DNA of 19,349 nt from a bacterium. GTDB lineage: Bacteria; Margulisbacteria; Marinamargulisbacteria; SXXA01. The notes below the pieces were generated by a model. It saw nothing but the letters and a program-made list of their open reading frames with translations, had not been told where the DNA came from and did not search any database. This document shows, piece after piece, positions 8,246-16,786 of this stretch; position 1 is the stretch's first letter, and the number at the start of each line of letters is the position of its first letter. A program made the position numbers and the translations under genes. The DNA is taken from NCBI GenBank assembly GCA_010027915.1, contig RGUG01000005.1, positions 1-19,349 on the forward strand, in the 5' to 3' direction.

Positions 8246-8839
8246 ATGTTAACACCCAAGCAAACCGACATTTTACGCTTTATTACCGATCATCAGGCCG
8301 ACTATGGTCAGGCACCCTCATTGAGGCAAATTGGGGCTGCGTTTGCCATTACCGCACGTGCCGTACAACAACATATTGATGCCCTCAAACGCAAAGGGGT
8401 CTTGGTGGATCACACCCCCCAAACCGCTCGGTATCAACTCCCCAATACCACCCGTTCATTGCCCTTGTTGGGCAGTATTGCCGCCGGATCGCCCAATGGG
8501 TCATGCGAACAAAGCGATGCTTACTTTGAATTTTCTCCTGACTTCTTTGGACCCCACGATGCCTTGTTTGCACTGATGGTGAAAGGCGATAGCATGAGCG
8601 GCGATGGTATCTGTGACGGTGATACCGCCATTATCCGTCGACGGGCCACCATGGATGATCCCAATGCCATTTGGGCCATTCGAATTGATGCCGATGAATT
8701 CACGCTCAAGCGAATTCGGATGACCCCTCCTACCATTGCCCTGTGTCCATCCAATCCCACCCTACGCGAGTGGTCAGTCAGTGAAGATCGGATTGAAATT
8801 ATAGGTAAGCTAATTGGCTTGGTTAGGAGGTTGGTATAA
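8246..8839 (+). CDS. lexA: LexA repressor
   Basis: The SOS regulator: it represses DNA-damage genes and cleaves itself when RecA filaments form. The 197 residues comprise a winged-helix domain (1-65, with TPKQTDILRFITDH and SLRQIGAAFAI) and an S24 peptidase domain. The self-cleavage site is Ala80-Gly81 in IAAGSPNG. The catalytic Ser116 lies in GDSMSGDGI and Lys155 in EFTLKRI. The ATG at 8246 has AGAAAGGA upstream at a suitable distance. The ImuA-like gene starts 3 nt after the stop, forming an SOS-type operon. Dyads in the promoter may be autoregulatory sites. Confidence 0.95.
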   Translation: MLTPKQTDILRFITDHQADYGQAPSLRQIGAAFAITARAVQQHIDALKRKGVLVDHTPQTARYQLPNTTRSLPLLGSIAAGSPNGSCEQSDAYFEFSPDFFGPHDALFALMVKGDSMSGDGICDGDTAIIRRRATMDDPNAIWAIRIDADEFTLKRIRMTPPTIALCPSNPTLREWSVSEDRIEIIGKLIGLVRRLV

Positions 8840-8841
8840 CC

Positions 8842-9459
8842 ATGATGAGCATCAACAGCATCTCATTGTCAGAATGGGTCGCCTCGCATTTGGCCATGCT
8901 ATCCCCTTGCCTGCCCACTCATTCCACCACCCCTTACATTCCATCGCTTAACCCCATTGTATCCGCCCAGTTGGGTGGGGGGTTACCCAAAGGATGGATA
9001 TCAGAATTTGGGATTCCATTAAGCGGAACCGGACGGTCCGTCGTCGCCGATTTTTTGGGCTATGCCACCCGACACCATATGCTGTGCCTATGGATCAATG
9101 GCCACCCCAACTTGGCCATTCACCCCCCTGCTTGGGTGGCACGTGGCATTCACCCCGAACGATGGGTGGTGGCCAACGCCAACACCCCCATTCGGGCCTT
9201 AAAAACAGCCCTCATGAAACGACTGTTTCAATTGGTGGTATTGGATATGCCGGATCATACACTGGGAATCGAAGACATCGCTTTTTTAGGGATGCAAGCC
9301 CGGTTAAATCGATACGCTGTGGTAATGATTAGACCCCATTTGCTAAACCCAAAATCAGGCAACCCATGGGCCAAGTTGAGGGTCAATATTCATGGGTCAG
9401 ACGATCGGTTGCTCATTCATCCCATCAAAACACCGCCTACCTTACGCTGGTCCTCATAA
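8842..9459 (+). CDS. ImuA-like RecA-superfamily protein of the SOS mutasome
   Basis: ImuA is a divergent RecA-like protein that works with ImuB and DnaE2 in damage-induced mutagenesis. The 205 residues match that pattern: LGGGLPKGWISEFGIPLSG (44-62), a weak P-loop GIPLSGTGRS (57-66), LCLWINGHPN, then HPPAWVARGIHPERWVVANA. The last corresponds to the ImuA stretch with a tyrosine/alanine-proline and a G-(L/I)-x-P-x-R-(L/W) core. After it come RALKTAL and LVVLDMP (Walker-B-like). The start is the ATG at 8842, with AGGAGG 11 nt upstream inside the lexA end; ATG 8845 is an alternative. Co-transcription with lexA supports SOS control. No imuB or dnaE2 follows in this window. The family call is from recalled motif similarity. 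Confidence 0.68.
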   Translation: MMSINSISLSEWVASHLAMLSPCLPTHSTTPYIPSLNPIVSAQLGGGLPKGWISEFGIPLSGTGRSVVADFLGYATRHHMLCLWINGHPNLAIHPPAWVARGIHPERWVVANANTPIRALKTALMKRLFQLVVLDMPDHTLGIEDIAFLGMQARLNRYAVVMIRPHLLNPKSGNPWAKLRVNIHGSDDRLLIHPIKTPPTLRWSS

Positions 9460-9660
9460 AGAACCGCCCATTCTCAACCAACATGCAAGGTCATCTTATC
9501 TAAGCGTCACCAAGGCCTTCATCACCCCACGATGGGATGGCAGTATATTGGGTTTTTTCAATTTGAACCGACGACTCAACTATGACATAAACACAAGCGG
9601 CATCTATATATGATATGCCACTTTATTCCGAACCACCAACCAAACCAAGGAGGGGTCCAC

Positions 9661-10539
9661 ATGGTAGTCGGTGACACGCAGCCCCCCCATCCCCTAACAG
9701 AAGGGGCGGCCATCTCTTCTCCTTACAACAAGCTGGCAATGGCATACCCGTGGATTGCACCCACCCAACGCCTAAGTAGCCCCGTAACACCTTATCCTTA
9801 CCTTGTGATGCCCATCACACCCCTCTATCCGTCATTACCCGTTATGATCAGCCAGCTGTTGCAAGATACCAATCAACCCATCATGGGATTGGTGTCACCC
9901 GATATCAGGATGGCGGAACTGTGGATGGATTGTATGCGTGCCGGCTTATCCGGATTCATTGACCACGATGGGCATATCATTGCACAGCACCCTCAATATA
10001 CCCTGACCAATCGTCATGTGGCCCACCATCTCGCAAGCCTGCACAGCAATGGACTCGCCCATCAAGAAAGACATCAACTGTGCCAAGATCACCTACCCCA
10101 CCTCACCCCCGATTCCGATACCATCCCAGCTCGCCAATGGGTGGCAAAATTGCCCATTCGAGTGGTGATGATTTGCGAATACCCCCCCATTGCATCCGTA
10201 CCACACCCGTCACTCAATATTACCTATTTTGCCCATTCGACACTGGGTGCCGCCATGGATCAACTGTTTAATGAGCCCGTTGATGTGGTGATGCTCCCCT
10301 CCTGCACCGATCATTTTTGGGCCCATCATACCGCCCATCTGGTTCATGATTTTTTTCCCAACACCGAGTTGATATTGGTCGACCAACAACCCGATCCGGA
10401 GTTACTTCTTACGTTTTTATGCAACGGCGGACGAGGCCATGTAGCCGGTTGGCATGATACCCAGTACATCGAAAAATGGCTGACCCAATACGCCTATTTC
10501 CAGTGGGCCCTTCACTGCATTCGAACCCATTTACCTTGA
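9661..10539 (+). CDS. Protein with two degenerate receiver-like folds
   Basis: I recognise no named family. The 292 residues read as two alpha/beta units resembling response-regulator receivers. The first (about 45-105) has PYLVMPIT, then MGLVSPD and ELWMDCMRAGLSGFIDHDG, like strand 4-helix 4-strand 5 of a receiver. The second (about 165-275) has IRVVMICEYP, VDVVMLPSCTDH, TELILVDQQPD and TFLCNGGRGHVAG. At the end of strand 3, where the phosphorylated Asp should be, both units have Pro (Pro51, Pro213), so they cannot be phosphorylated the usual way. The start is the ATG at 9661, with AAGGAGGGG 5 nt upstream; an upstream in-frame ATG at 9610 lacks one. The 200 nt before it holds no gene I can support. 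Confidence 0.72.
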   Translation: MVVGDTQPPHPLTEGAAISSPYNKLAMAYPWIAPTQRLSSPVTPYPYLVMPITPLYPSLPVMISQLLQDTNQPIMGLVSPDIRMAELWMDCMRAGLSGFIDHDGHIIAQHPQYTLTNRHVAHHLASLHSNGLAHQERHQLCQDHLPHLTPDSDTIPARQWVAKLPIRVVMICEYPPIASVPHPSLNITYFAHSTLGAAMDQLFNEPVDVVMLPSCTDHFWAHHTAHLVHDFFPNTELILVDQQPDPELLLTFLCNGGRGHVAGWHDTQYIEKWLTQYAYFQWALHCIRTHLP

Positions 10540-10589
10540 GGTGCGGCGTCCTGATAATAAAAGGATGAAATAAAGGCCCGTCATCGTGA

Positions 10590-10617
10590 TTGACTAGTGG
10601 TCATACAGGCATAAAAT
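10590..10617 (+). promoter_or_regulatory. Sigma-70-type promoter for the receiver-like gene and htrA
   Basis: TTGACT (10590-10595) and TAAAAT (10612-10617) each match 5 of 6 consensus bases and are separated by 16 nt. This is the clearest promoter in the window. Transcription would start near 10624, giving a leader of about 75 nt before the gene at 10701. Its position also argues against the alternative TTG start at 10590. Confidence 0.6.
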
Positions 10618-10662
10618 CAGATAGAATAACCCCCACGTTTTCGATTCAGGAGTTTGCAAAAA

Positions 10663-10704
10663 ATGGTTGGTGGAAAATACATGGTTGGGGATCAACAAAC
10701 ATGA
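10663..10704 (+). CDS. 13-codon leader ORF overlapping the next start
   Basis: ATG at 10663 follows AGGAG (10648-10652) by 10 nt and encodes MVGGKYMVGDQQT. Its TGA (10702-10704) overlaps the ATG of the following gene at 10701 and the neighbouring ATG at 10704. The main gene has no good ribosome site of its own, so ribosomes ending the leader could restart there (translational coupling). No run of a single amino acid suggests classical attenuation. It may be accidental, but signal, spacing and overlap fit well. Confidence 0.4.
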   Translation: MVGGKYMVGDQQT

Positions 10705-11903
10705 TGAGCATACCGGTTGCGATGCTGGTCGCACCTCATCGAGAATCTCGGGCCACCCTGCGAACAGCACTTCACCCACATTTTGAGATCATGGAATTTG
10801 AACATGGGGATGACATGATTGAAATGTTGAACCGGATTATTCAACGCGTCCGCATGGTCATCATTGATACCGTCGACCCAACCCATCCCAACAGTGTGTC
10901 TAAAATTACCCAGTGGGTGGACAACATCATGACCCAAAGCACACTCCCCGATGTGTTCTTGGTCTGTCAGGCCACCGACCATGACCTTATCCAACACGGG
11001 TATCACGCTGGGGCAAGAGGTTGCATGATACATCCCCTCTCTGATGAGTTGCTCACCACCGTTACCACCCACTGTCTGACTGATACCAACAGTGAAAAAA
11101 AACTATGCCAAGCCCTAATTCATACCACCCCCACCCTACCCGATGGCTACCATGGATTGGTCGAAACACTCCAACAATACCCCCATCCCGATCAGCCCAT
11201 CGATGAATGGACCATTCCGTTTTTTCAGCCTGTCACCGGCCATATTGTCATCGCCATCGCCCCCCATCATGTTATTCACTACACCCCGATGATGGATACA
11301 CTGACCGAAAAGGGACATGCCCTGACCCTATGCCACACCATCGAAGCAGTGGCCACCACCCCGACCATTCTCGCTTCATCGACCCACACCATGACCAAAA
11401 TCGATATTGTATTGGTCGACATCGCATTATTAGAGCAGCCCCTGGCCACTTATGAACCCATCATACCAAACGCCCAGTGGGCCTTATTAGCCCAACCCGG
11501 ACAGGTGTATGACATTCCTCAAAAAATGGGTTGGGAAACGGGAAGTTGCATGACCCATCCGAGCCCCACATCTTACCTTCATGACATGCTTCACAGCCTA
11601 TTTAAACGTCGTGCCATGGCCACCTTGTTATCCACACCCTATCGCCCCATGACCATTCAGCATGTGTTGCCACTGTCATTACGCATTCCGTTCTTTCAAC
11701 GGCTGATTGATAACACCTCTCGAGTCAATCGACCCATTTATTTTCGTGACGTGGTCGCCTTGTTACCTGAATTGGCCGCCAGTCATCACGCCGAGGATGA
11801 CATCGTGGATACGGCTGATTTGAGTGACGGGGCATTGGTCTATACCTACGAATTACAATCACGCCTCCTTCGTAAGGAAGCAGACTCATCACCTTCAACT
11901 TAA
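10701..11903 (+). CDS. Tandem receiver-like protein with altered active sites
   Basis: The family is not recognised by name. The 400 residues hold two receiver-like domains and a C-terminal tail. Domain 1 (about 4-125): IPVAMLVAPHRES, RMVIIDTVDP with a possible phospho-Asp at 56, LPDVFLVCQATD, and AGARGCMIHP. Domain 2 (about 180-300): HIVIAIAPHHV, KIDIVLVDIALLEQ with Asp240, and GSCMTHPSP. In both, the acidic pair after strand 1 is replaced by Pro-His, and the invariant Lys after strand 5 is replaced by His (His111, His286), so the same unusual pattern occurs twice. The tail (about 320-400) has helices and no DNA-binding motif I recognise. The start ATG 10701 was chosen because the fold begins there; it depends on the leader ORF. 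htrA follows 13 nt downstream. Confidence 0.72.
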   Translation: MMSIPVAMLVAPHRESRATLRTALHPHFEIMEFEHGDDMIEMLNRIIQRVRMVIIDTVDPTHPNSVSKITQWVDNIMTQSTLPDVFLVCQATDHDLIQHGYHAGARGCMIHPLSDELLTTVTTHCLTDTNSEKKLCQALIHTTPTLPDGYHGLVETLQQYPHPDQPIDEWTIPFFQPVTGHIVIAIAPHHVIHYTPMMDTLTEKGHALTLCHTIEAVATTPTILASSTHTMTKIDIVLVDIALLEQPLATYEPIIPNAQWALLAQPGQVYDIPQKMGWETGSCMTHPSPTSYLHDMLHSLFKRRAMATLLSTPYRPMTIQHVLPLSLRIPFFQRLIDNTSRVNRPIYFRDVVALLPELAASHHAEDDIVDTADLSDGALVYTYELQSRLLRKEADSSPST

Positions 11904-11916
11904 AGGAGATAGGAAC

Positions 11917-13308
11917 ATGGCCACTCGGTACCGATGGATTATCTTACTATTGGTGTGCATGCAGGGGGGAATGGGTGCCACCGATCGCACCATCGAAACC
12001 CTCAAAGAAACGGGTCGTGCCTTTAATCGGGTCGCACACGCCGCCTTACCCGCAGTGGTCAGCATCAGCACCAGTCAAGACCACGCTCCCCCACGGGGGA
12101 TATGGGGAGACTTGGCTGACGACTTATTGTTAAAGCGGTTTTTTTTACCCACTGACTCCCGCAATCCCGAGCCCCAACCAGCCCGCGGATTGGGATCAGG
12201 GGTCATTGTGTCCGCCGAAGGACATCTGATTACCAACTACCATGTCATCAAAGGGGCCGACGATATCAATGTAACCTTGCATGATCAACGCACGGTGACC
12301 GCGACACTGCTTGGATCCGATCCCAAAACGGACTTGGCCATCCTCAAGATTGACGCCCCTCGATTGGTTCCCATTGCCTGGGGCAATTCAGATGACATCG
12401 AAGTGGGTGATTGGGCCATTGCCATTGGTAGTCCGTTTGGATTATCAGGGTCCATGACCGTGGGGATTATTTCAGCCAAAGGACGATCCGATACCGATAT
12501 CGCCGATTACACTGATTTTATCCAAACCGATGCCGCCATTAACCGAGGTAATTCAGGGGGGGCTTTGTTGTCCATTGACGGGAACTTGATTGGCATTAAT
12601 ACCGCCATTTTCTCCGCCAGTGGGGGCGGTAGCAACGGTATTGGGTTTGCCATTCCCTCTAACGTGGCAAAAAAAATTCTGACCGATATTCGTACCAAAG
12701 GTAGCGTGTCAAGGGGATGGTTGGGGGTGGTCATCCAACCCATGACCCCCGGTTTACAAGAAGAATTAAAGTGGCCCCATGACAAAGGGGCATTGGTAGG
12801 CGATGTGGTACCCAATAGCCCAGCGGATCGGGCCGGCATCAAACGACGGGATATTATCTTGTCACTCAATGGGCAACCCATTCGTGAACACACCGATATC
12901 AAATGGCGATTGGGACAATTATCAGCCGGCGACCCGTGCACCATCGACCTATGGCGACAAGGCAAGACACAGACGGTGACCGTGACCATTGGGGAGCCAC
13001 CCCATGATCTTAGTAAAGGATCTTATGACCGGTTGGGATTGATAGTGGATGACATCACGCCGGCTCTTCGGTCCACGCATCGAATCAAACGAGACCGTGG
13101 GGTGGTCATTAGCAGGATACAACCCAACGGCATAGCCAGCCATGCGGGTTTAAAAGTTGGCTCGGTCGTAGTCGAAGTCAACCGCCGCCCCATTCACAAC
13201 CTGGCAGAGTATGACGACGCACTGCAAAGCCTCGGCCACGCCTCGCGTGTCATGATCGCCGTGGCATCCGGGTTGTACGCCGAACTGTATGTATTGCCCT
13301 TGAAATGA
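11917..13308 (+). CDS. HtrA/DegP-family periplasmic serine protease
   Basis: A 463-residue trypsin-like protease with two PDZ domains, acting in envelope protein quality control. A signal peptide is visible (RYRWIILLLVCMQGGMGA, residues 4-21). The triad is His109 (ITNYHVIKG), Asp139 (DPKTDLAIL) and Ser213 (RGNSGGALL). PDZ1 spans about 270-355 with SRGWLGVVIQ and the carboxylate loop. PDZ2 spans about 375-463, ending at the C-terminus. The start is the ATG at 11917 with AAAGGAGAT upstream; a longer frame from 11824 overlaps the preceding gene and would bury the signal peptide. Being 13 nt behind the tandem receiver-like gene, it may share its promoter. DegP, DegQ or DegS type cannot be told apart beyond having two PDZ domains. 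Confidence 0.94.
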   Translation: MATRYRWIILLLVCMQGGMGATDRTIETLKETGRAFNRVAHAALPAVVSISTSQDHAPPRGIWGDLADDLLLKRFFLPTDSRNPEPQPARGLGSGVIVSAEGHLITNYHVIKGADDINVTLHDQRTVTATLLGSDPKTDLAILKIDAPRLVPIAWGNSDDIEVGDWAIAIGSPFGLSGSMTVGIISAKGRSDTDIADYTDFIQTDAAINRGNSGGALLSIDGNLIGINTAIFSASGGGSNGIGFAIPSNVAKKILTDIRTKGSVSRGWLGVVIQPMTPGLQEELKWPHDKGALVGDVVPNSPADRAGIKRRDIILSLNGQPIREHTDIKWRLGQLSAGDPCTIDLWRQGKTQTVTVTIGEPPHDLSKGSYDRLGLIVDDITPALRSTHRIKRDRGVVISRIQPNGIASHAGLKVGSVVVEVNRRPIHNLAEYDDALQSLGHASRVMIAVASGLYAELYVLPLK

Positions 13309-13382
13309 GACCCCCTCACAGTGTCTCCCCATGAGTCACGCAACGTCATCACACACAATGGGTGGTGAGACCCCCCGTCATC

Positions 13383-13391
13383 TGCTATAAC
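13383..13391 (+). promoter_or_regulatory. Probable gatCAB promoter (extended -10)
   Basis: TGCTATAAC is an extended -10 (TGn plus TATAAC, 5 of 6). It lies about 55 nt before gatC in the 139-nt gap after htrA. The hexamer at the -35 distance (TGGTGA) is poor. The same TGCTATA core occurs before trxA. The gap also holds a 10-bp direct repeat TGAGACCCCC at 13306 and 13366. Confidence 0.4.
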
Positions 13392-13447
13392 AACCCTCAC
13401 CCCCATTCTTAACAATCAATGGGAACACTGCAACAGGAGGTGTAGGG

Positions 13448-13720
13448 ATGGTATTAACTCCCCACGAATTACAACACATTGCACAATTGGCCCATTTGTC
13501 TTTGTCCCCCGATGAGATCAACACGTATTTGCCTCAAATTGAGTCCATTTTGTCTCATATGAACGATTTACAACAGGTCGACGTGCCATCCCAAGGGGCC
13601 AGTGACGGGCTACCATCGGCCATCCTTCGGGACGACGAACCCTTGGCCCATCCCGACTTTTCGCCCCAATCGCAAGCACCACAGTGGGAGGGGGGCTTTG
13701 TGGTGCCCCGGCTATCATGA
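13448..13720 (+). CDS. gatC: Asp-tRNA(Asn)/Glu-tRNA(Gln) amidotransferase subunit C
   Basis: GatC is the small subunit that wraps around and stabilises GatA in the transamidosome. The 90 residues have the family pattern: an N-terminal helical part (HELQHIAQLAHLSLSPDEI) and ESILSHMNDLQQVDV, followed by an extended tail with LRDDEP and a conserved-type end FVVPRLS. The ATG at 13448 is preceded by AGGAGG at good spacing. The TGA overlaps the gatA ATG (ATGA), so the two are translated together. Confidence 0.93.
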   Translation: MVLTPHELQHIAQLAHLSLSPDEINTYLPQIESILSHMNDLQQVDVPSQGASDGLPSAILRDDEPLAHPDFSPQSQAPQWEGGFVVPRLS

Positions 13721-15168
13721 GTCGCATTCAGGCATTGGCCGATGCGTACCGACAAGGCCACCGTCTTGTGAGCGACGAAGTATCGGCAAGACTATCCACC
13801 ATTCAAACCCAAGATCCCACCATCAAGGCCTTCTTATCGGTTCAATCAGACCTGGCCATGGCCCAGGCAAATGACTTGGATCATCGTTTCCAAAAAGGCG
13901 ACCCCATGCCATTGTTGGCTGGCATCCCAATCGGAATAAAAGACAACATCCATATCAACGGTCGTCCCACCACGTGTGCGTCTAAAATGCTGGCCACCTA
14001 TACCGCCCCCTACGATGCATCGGTCAGTCGGCACCTTCTGTCACAAGACGCCATCTTAATAGGCAAAACCAACATGGATGAGTTTGCCATGGGGTCTTCA
14101 ACGGAACACTCTGCCTTTCAAACCACCCGCAATCCACGGGACGTGACACGGGTCCCAGGGGGCTCTAGCGGAGGATCGGCCGCAGCAGTGGCCGCCGATA
14201 TGGTGGTCGCCGCATTGGGATCCGATACGGGAGGATCCATACGGCAACCCGCCGCCTTTTGCGGGATAGTGGGCCTTAAACCAACGTATGGACGGGTGTC
14301 TCGGTATGGGTTGGTGGCTTTTGCCTCGTCGTTGGATCAAATTGGACCCTTAACCCACACCGTGGAAGATGCCGCCATCCTATTAGACGCCATCTCAGGG
14401 TTTGACCCTTTGGATAGTACCGCCAGTACGCATCCTCCCACCACCTGTTACCACCATTTACGACCCGACATCCAAGGCATGAGCATTGGGGTACCCCATG
14501 AATTATTGGGAGAGGCGATTGATCCCGCTGTCAAAGCATCGGTCATCACCGCATTGGATCAGCTTGCGGCCCATGGGGCCCGATGGGAATCGTTTTCGAT
14601 GCCGGTACTGAATGCCGCCGTCTCAACATATTACATTATTGCACCAGCCGAAGCCTCATCCAATTTGGCCCGATTTGATGGGGTACGATATGGGTACCGA
14701 CATCCCAACGGTCGTACCGTTAAAGACATGATCACGAATTCACGGGGTCATGGATTGGGGGATGAAGTCAAACGTCGCATCATCATCGGTACCTATGTAT
14801 TAAGTTCAGGCTATTATGATGCGTATTACAATCAAGCCCAACAAGTGCGACGAGCCATTACCCAAAGTTTTCACACCGCCTTTCAACGCTATGATCTCAT
14901 TGTTACCCCCACGGCACCCAGCACCGCCTTTGAATTAGGGGCCCACCATCGCGACCCATTGGGTATGTATCTGGCCGATATTGCCACCATCCCCGTCAAC
15001 ATGGCCGGGCTTCCCGCTATCTCCATCCCATGTAACCCCGACCCATCGGGGTTACCGATTGGGTTGCAACTGATCGCCCCCGCATTTGAAGAACAGCGGT
15101 TGTTAAATGCCGCCTTGTTACACCAAACCCTATCCATGGCCACCCATACCCCAAAGGAGACACTGTAA
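13717..15168 (+). CDS. gatA: Asp-tRNA(Asn)/Glu-tRNA(Gln) amidotransferase subunit A
   Basis: GatA is the amidase that hydrolyses glutamine and passes ammonia to GatB. It has 483 residues, normal for the family. The amidase-signature triad is intact: Lys75 in GIKDN, Ser150 in [10 protein letters not shown] and Ser174 in [10 protein letters not shown], followed by [17 protein letters not shown]. The start is taken at 13717, where ATG overlaps the gatC stop and gives the usual [14 protein letters not shown]. An earlier in-frame start at 13684 would add 11 residues inside gatC. gatB begins immediately after its stop. Confidence 0.97.
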   Translation: MSRIQALADAYRQGHRLVSDEVSARLSTIQTQDPTIKAFLSVQSDLAMAQANDLDHRFQKGDPMPLLAGIPIGIKDNIHINGRPTTCASKMLATYTAPYDASVSRHLLSQDAILIGKTNMDEFAMGSSTEHSAFQTTRNPRDVTRVPGGSSGGSAAAVAADMVVAALGSDTGGSIRQPAAFCGIVGLKPTYGRVSRYGLVAFASSLDQIGPLTHTVEDAAILLDAISGFDPLDSTASTHPPTTCYHHLRPDIQGMSIGVPHELLGEAIDPAVKASVITALDQLAAHGARWESFSMPVLNAAVSTYYIIAPAEASSNLARFDGVRYGYRHPNGRTVKDMITNSRGHGLGDEVKRRIIIGTYVLSSGYYDAYYNQAQQVRRAITQSFHTAFQRYDLIVTPTAPSTAFELGAHHRDPLGMYLADIATIPVNMAGLPAISIPCNPDPSGLPIGLQLIAPAFEEQRLLNAALLHQTLSMATHTPKETL

Positions 15169-16518
15169 ATGGTTAGCCCTGTCATTGGCATTGAAATTCA
15201 TGCCCAGCTTAAAACCATCACCAAACTGTTCTGCGGTTGTCTGACTCAGTTTGGAGACCCCCCCAATACGCACGTATGCCCTGTGTGCACGGGTGCCCCA
15301 GGGGCTTTACCGGTGTTGAACAAACAAGCCGTGGTATACGCCATCATGGCCGGATTGGCCTTAAATGGTCGCATTCAGCCTGTATCGGTATTTGCCAGAA
15401 AAAACTATTTTTACCCCGATCTGCCCAAAGGGTATCAAATCAGCCAATATGACCGTCCGATTGTATTGGGCGGATGGATCGACATTCCGGTACAAGACGG
15501 TGTCAAACGGATTGGGATTACCCGTATTCACATTGAAGAAGATGCCGGAAAACTGTTGCACCAAGGATCGGATACCATTGCCGGCTCATCGCATTCCATT
15601 GTGGATTTAAATCGGGCCTCCACCCCGTTAATTGAAATTGTCACCGAACCAGACATCCGAAGTGCCACGGAAGCCCGTTGGGTGGTGGAGCGAATCCGAG
15701 AAACCTTGGTGCATTTGGGTATTTGCGACGGCAATATGGAAGAAGGCAGTTTAAGAGCCGACATCAATGTGTCCATTCGTGACAGCGACACGTCACCCTT
15801 CGGTACCCGGTGTGAAATTAAGAATGTGAACTCCTTTCGAAGTATTGAGCGGGCCATCCAAATTGAAATAAGCCGACAAGAAGCCCTGTTAGCAAAAGGA
15901 GAGGCCATCATTCAACAAACCCGACACTATGATGAAGCCTCGCAAACCACCCGAGCCCTCAGGGATAAAGAAGAGTCACACGATTACCGCTATTTTCCCG
16001 ACCCCGACTTATGCCCGTTGGTCCTCGACTCACACTGGATCGATACCATTAAAACAGGCTTGCCCGAACAAGCACCCCATCGACGAGACCGATACAAACA
16101 AGCCGGACTCAGTGACTTTGAAATCGATGTGTTGCTTGCCGACCCCACAGCCTGCCACTATTTGGATGCCGTCGCCGAAACGGGAATCCCCCATCCGATT
16201 GCCGCCAAATGGATTGTAGGGGATTTAAATGCCCAACTCAAAAACAGTGGGCACACGTTTGCCAGCAGTCCGGTAACACGTGAATCCCCCCAGCAACTGA
16301 TTGCCAAAACCGGACAAACCCAGGTCTCCGATGAAGCCACTCTCGCCTCCTTGGTTCACCGCATTTGTGGGCAACATCCCGACGTGGTAGCCAAAGTCAA
16401 AGCGGGTAAAAATGGTGCCATTCAATTTTTGATGGGACAAATCATGAAAGAAACCAAAGGCCGAGCCAACCCTGATATGGTAAAAGGGTTATTAGACGCC
16501 CATCTCCATCAATCCTAA
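15169..16518 (+). CDS. gatB: Asp-tRNA(Asn)/Glu-tRNA(Gln) amidotransferase subunit B (short form)
   Basis: GatB activates the misacylated aminoacyl-tRNA and amidates it with ammonia from GatA. The cradle domain is well conserved: VIGIEIHAQL, a Cys set C22-x-C24 and C37-x-x-C40 of the zinc-binding type, RKNYFYPDLPKGYQISQYD, HIEEDAGK and MEEGSLRADINVS. The C-terminal YqeY-type tail ends QFLMGQIMKETKGRANPDMV. The protein has 449 residues, shorter than the usual 475 or so. Compared with GatB sequences I recall, about 30 residues of the helical linker are missing near residues 365-375, between SSPVTRE and SPQQLI, in frame. The ATG directly abuts the gatA TAA, with AAAGGAG upstream. Confidence 0.95.
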   Translation: MVSPVIGIEIHAQLKTITKLFCGCLTQFGDPPNTHVCPVCTGAPGALPVLNKQAVVYAIMAGLALNGRIQPVSVFARKNYFYPDLPKGYQISQYDRPIVLGGWIDIPVQDGVKRIGITRIHIEEDAGKLLHQGSDTIAGSSHSIVDLNRASTPLIEIVTEPDIRSATEARWVVERIRETLVHLGICDGNMEEGSLRADINVSIRDSDTSPFGTRCEIKNVNSFRSIERAIQIEISRQEALLAKGEAIIQQTRHYDEASQTTRALRDKEESHDYRYFPDPDLCPLVLDSHWIDTIKTGLPEQAPHRRDRYKQAGLSDFEIDVLLADPTACHYLDAVAETGIPHPIAAKWIVGDLNAQLKNSGHTFASSPVTRESPQQLIAKTGQTQVSDEATLASLVHRICGQHPDVVAKVKAGKNGAIQFLMGQIMKETKGRANPDMVKGLLDAHLHQS

Positions 16519-16786
16519 ACCCATCCAAATTCCAACAAAGAGGGCATCTCGATTGAGGTGACCCCCTTCCGCATCGGTTGTATCCTACGCCTCAACATCA
16601 CCAAGCTGACCACTCGAACGCCCGACTTATAAATCCAAAAAAATCGATACATGTTATCTTCCCCACCTGTCGACTATAGTTAATGATTTGGTTGACCTAA
16701 TCCTCCATGGATAGTGTGGGCCAAAGGGTGAGTCGGTTGGGCGTTCAAGCGTGGCATTAGCCACCTAAAACAAAGGAGTGATCAGT
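16519..16786 (+). promoter_or_regulatory. Leader region of the small helical-protein operon, with hairpin at 16751-16764
   Basis: This 268-nt gap separates gatB from the following operon, and I see no gene or clear terminator in it. TATAGT at 16675-16680 could be a -10 and TTGACC at 16692-16697 a -35, but neither has a convincing partner. A hairpin, GTGGC-ATTA-GCCAC (16751-16764), lies 7 nt before the AAAGGAG ribosome site of the first gene and may protect the mRNA 5' part or affect translation. Confidence 0.35.

Noticed and set aside
8110..8379. Plus-strand open frame spanning the lexA leader
   Set aside because: It overlaps the -35 element and the lexA coding region in another frame and has no ribosome site.
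10590..10700. N-terminal extension of the tandem receiver-like gene from a TTG at 10590
   Set aside because: The TTG is part of a near-consensus -35 element, there is no ribosome site before it, and the receiver-like fold starts at 10701.
12507..12989. 160-codon minus-strand open frame opposite htrA
   Set aside because: It is antisense to a clearly coding htrA region, with no motif or ribosome site supporting it.
16631..16655. Possible flagellar sigma-28 promoter (TAAA and CGATA elements) before the small-subunit operon
   Set aside because: The spacing between the elements is about 6 nt too short for the known consensus.
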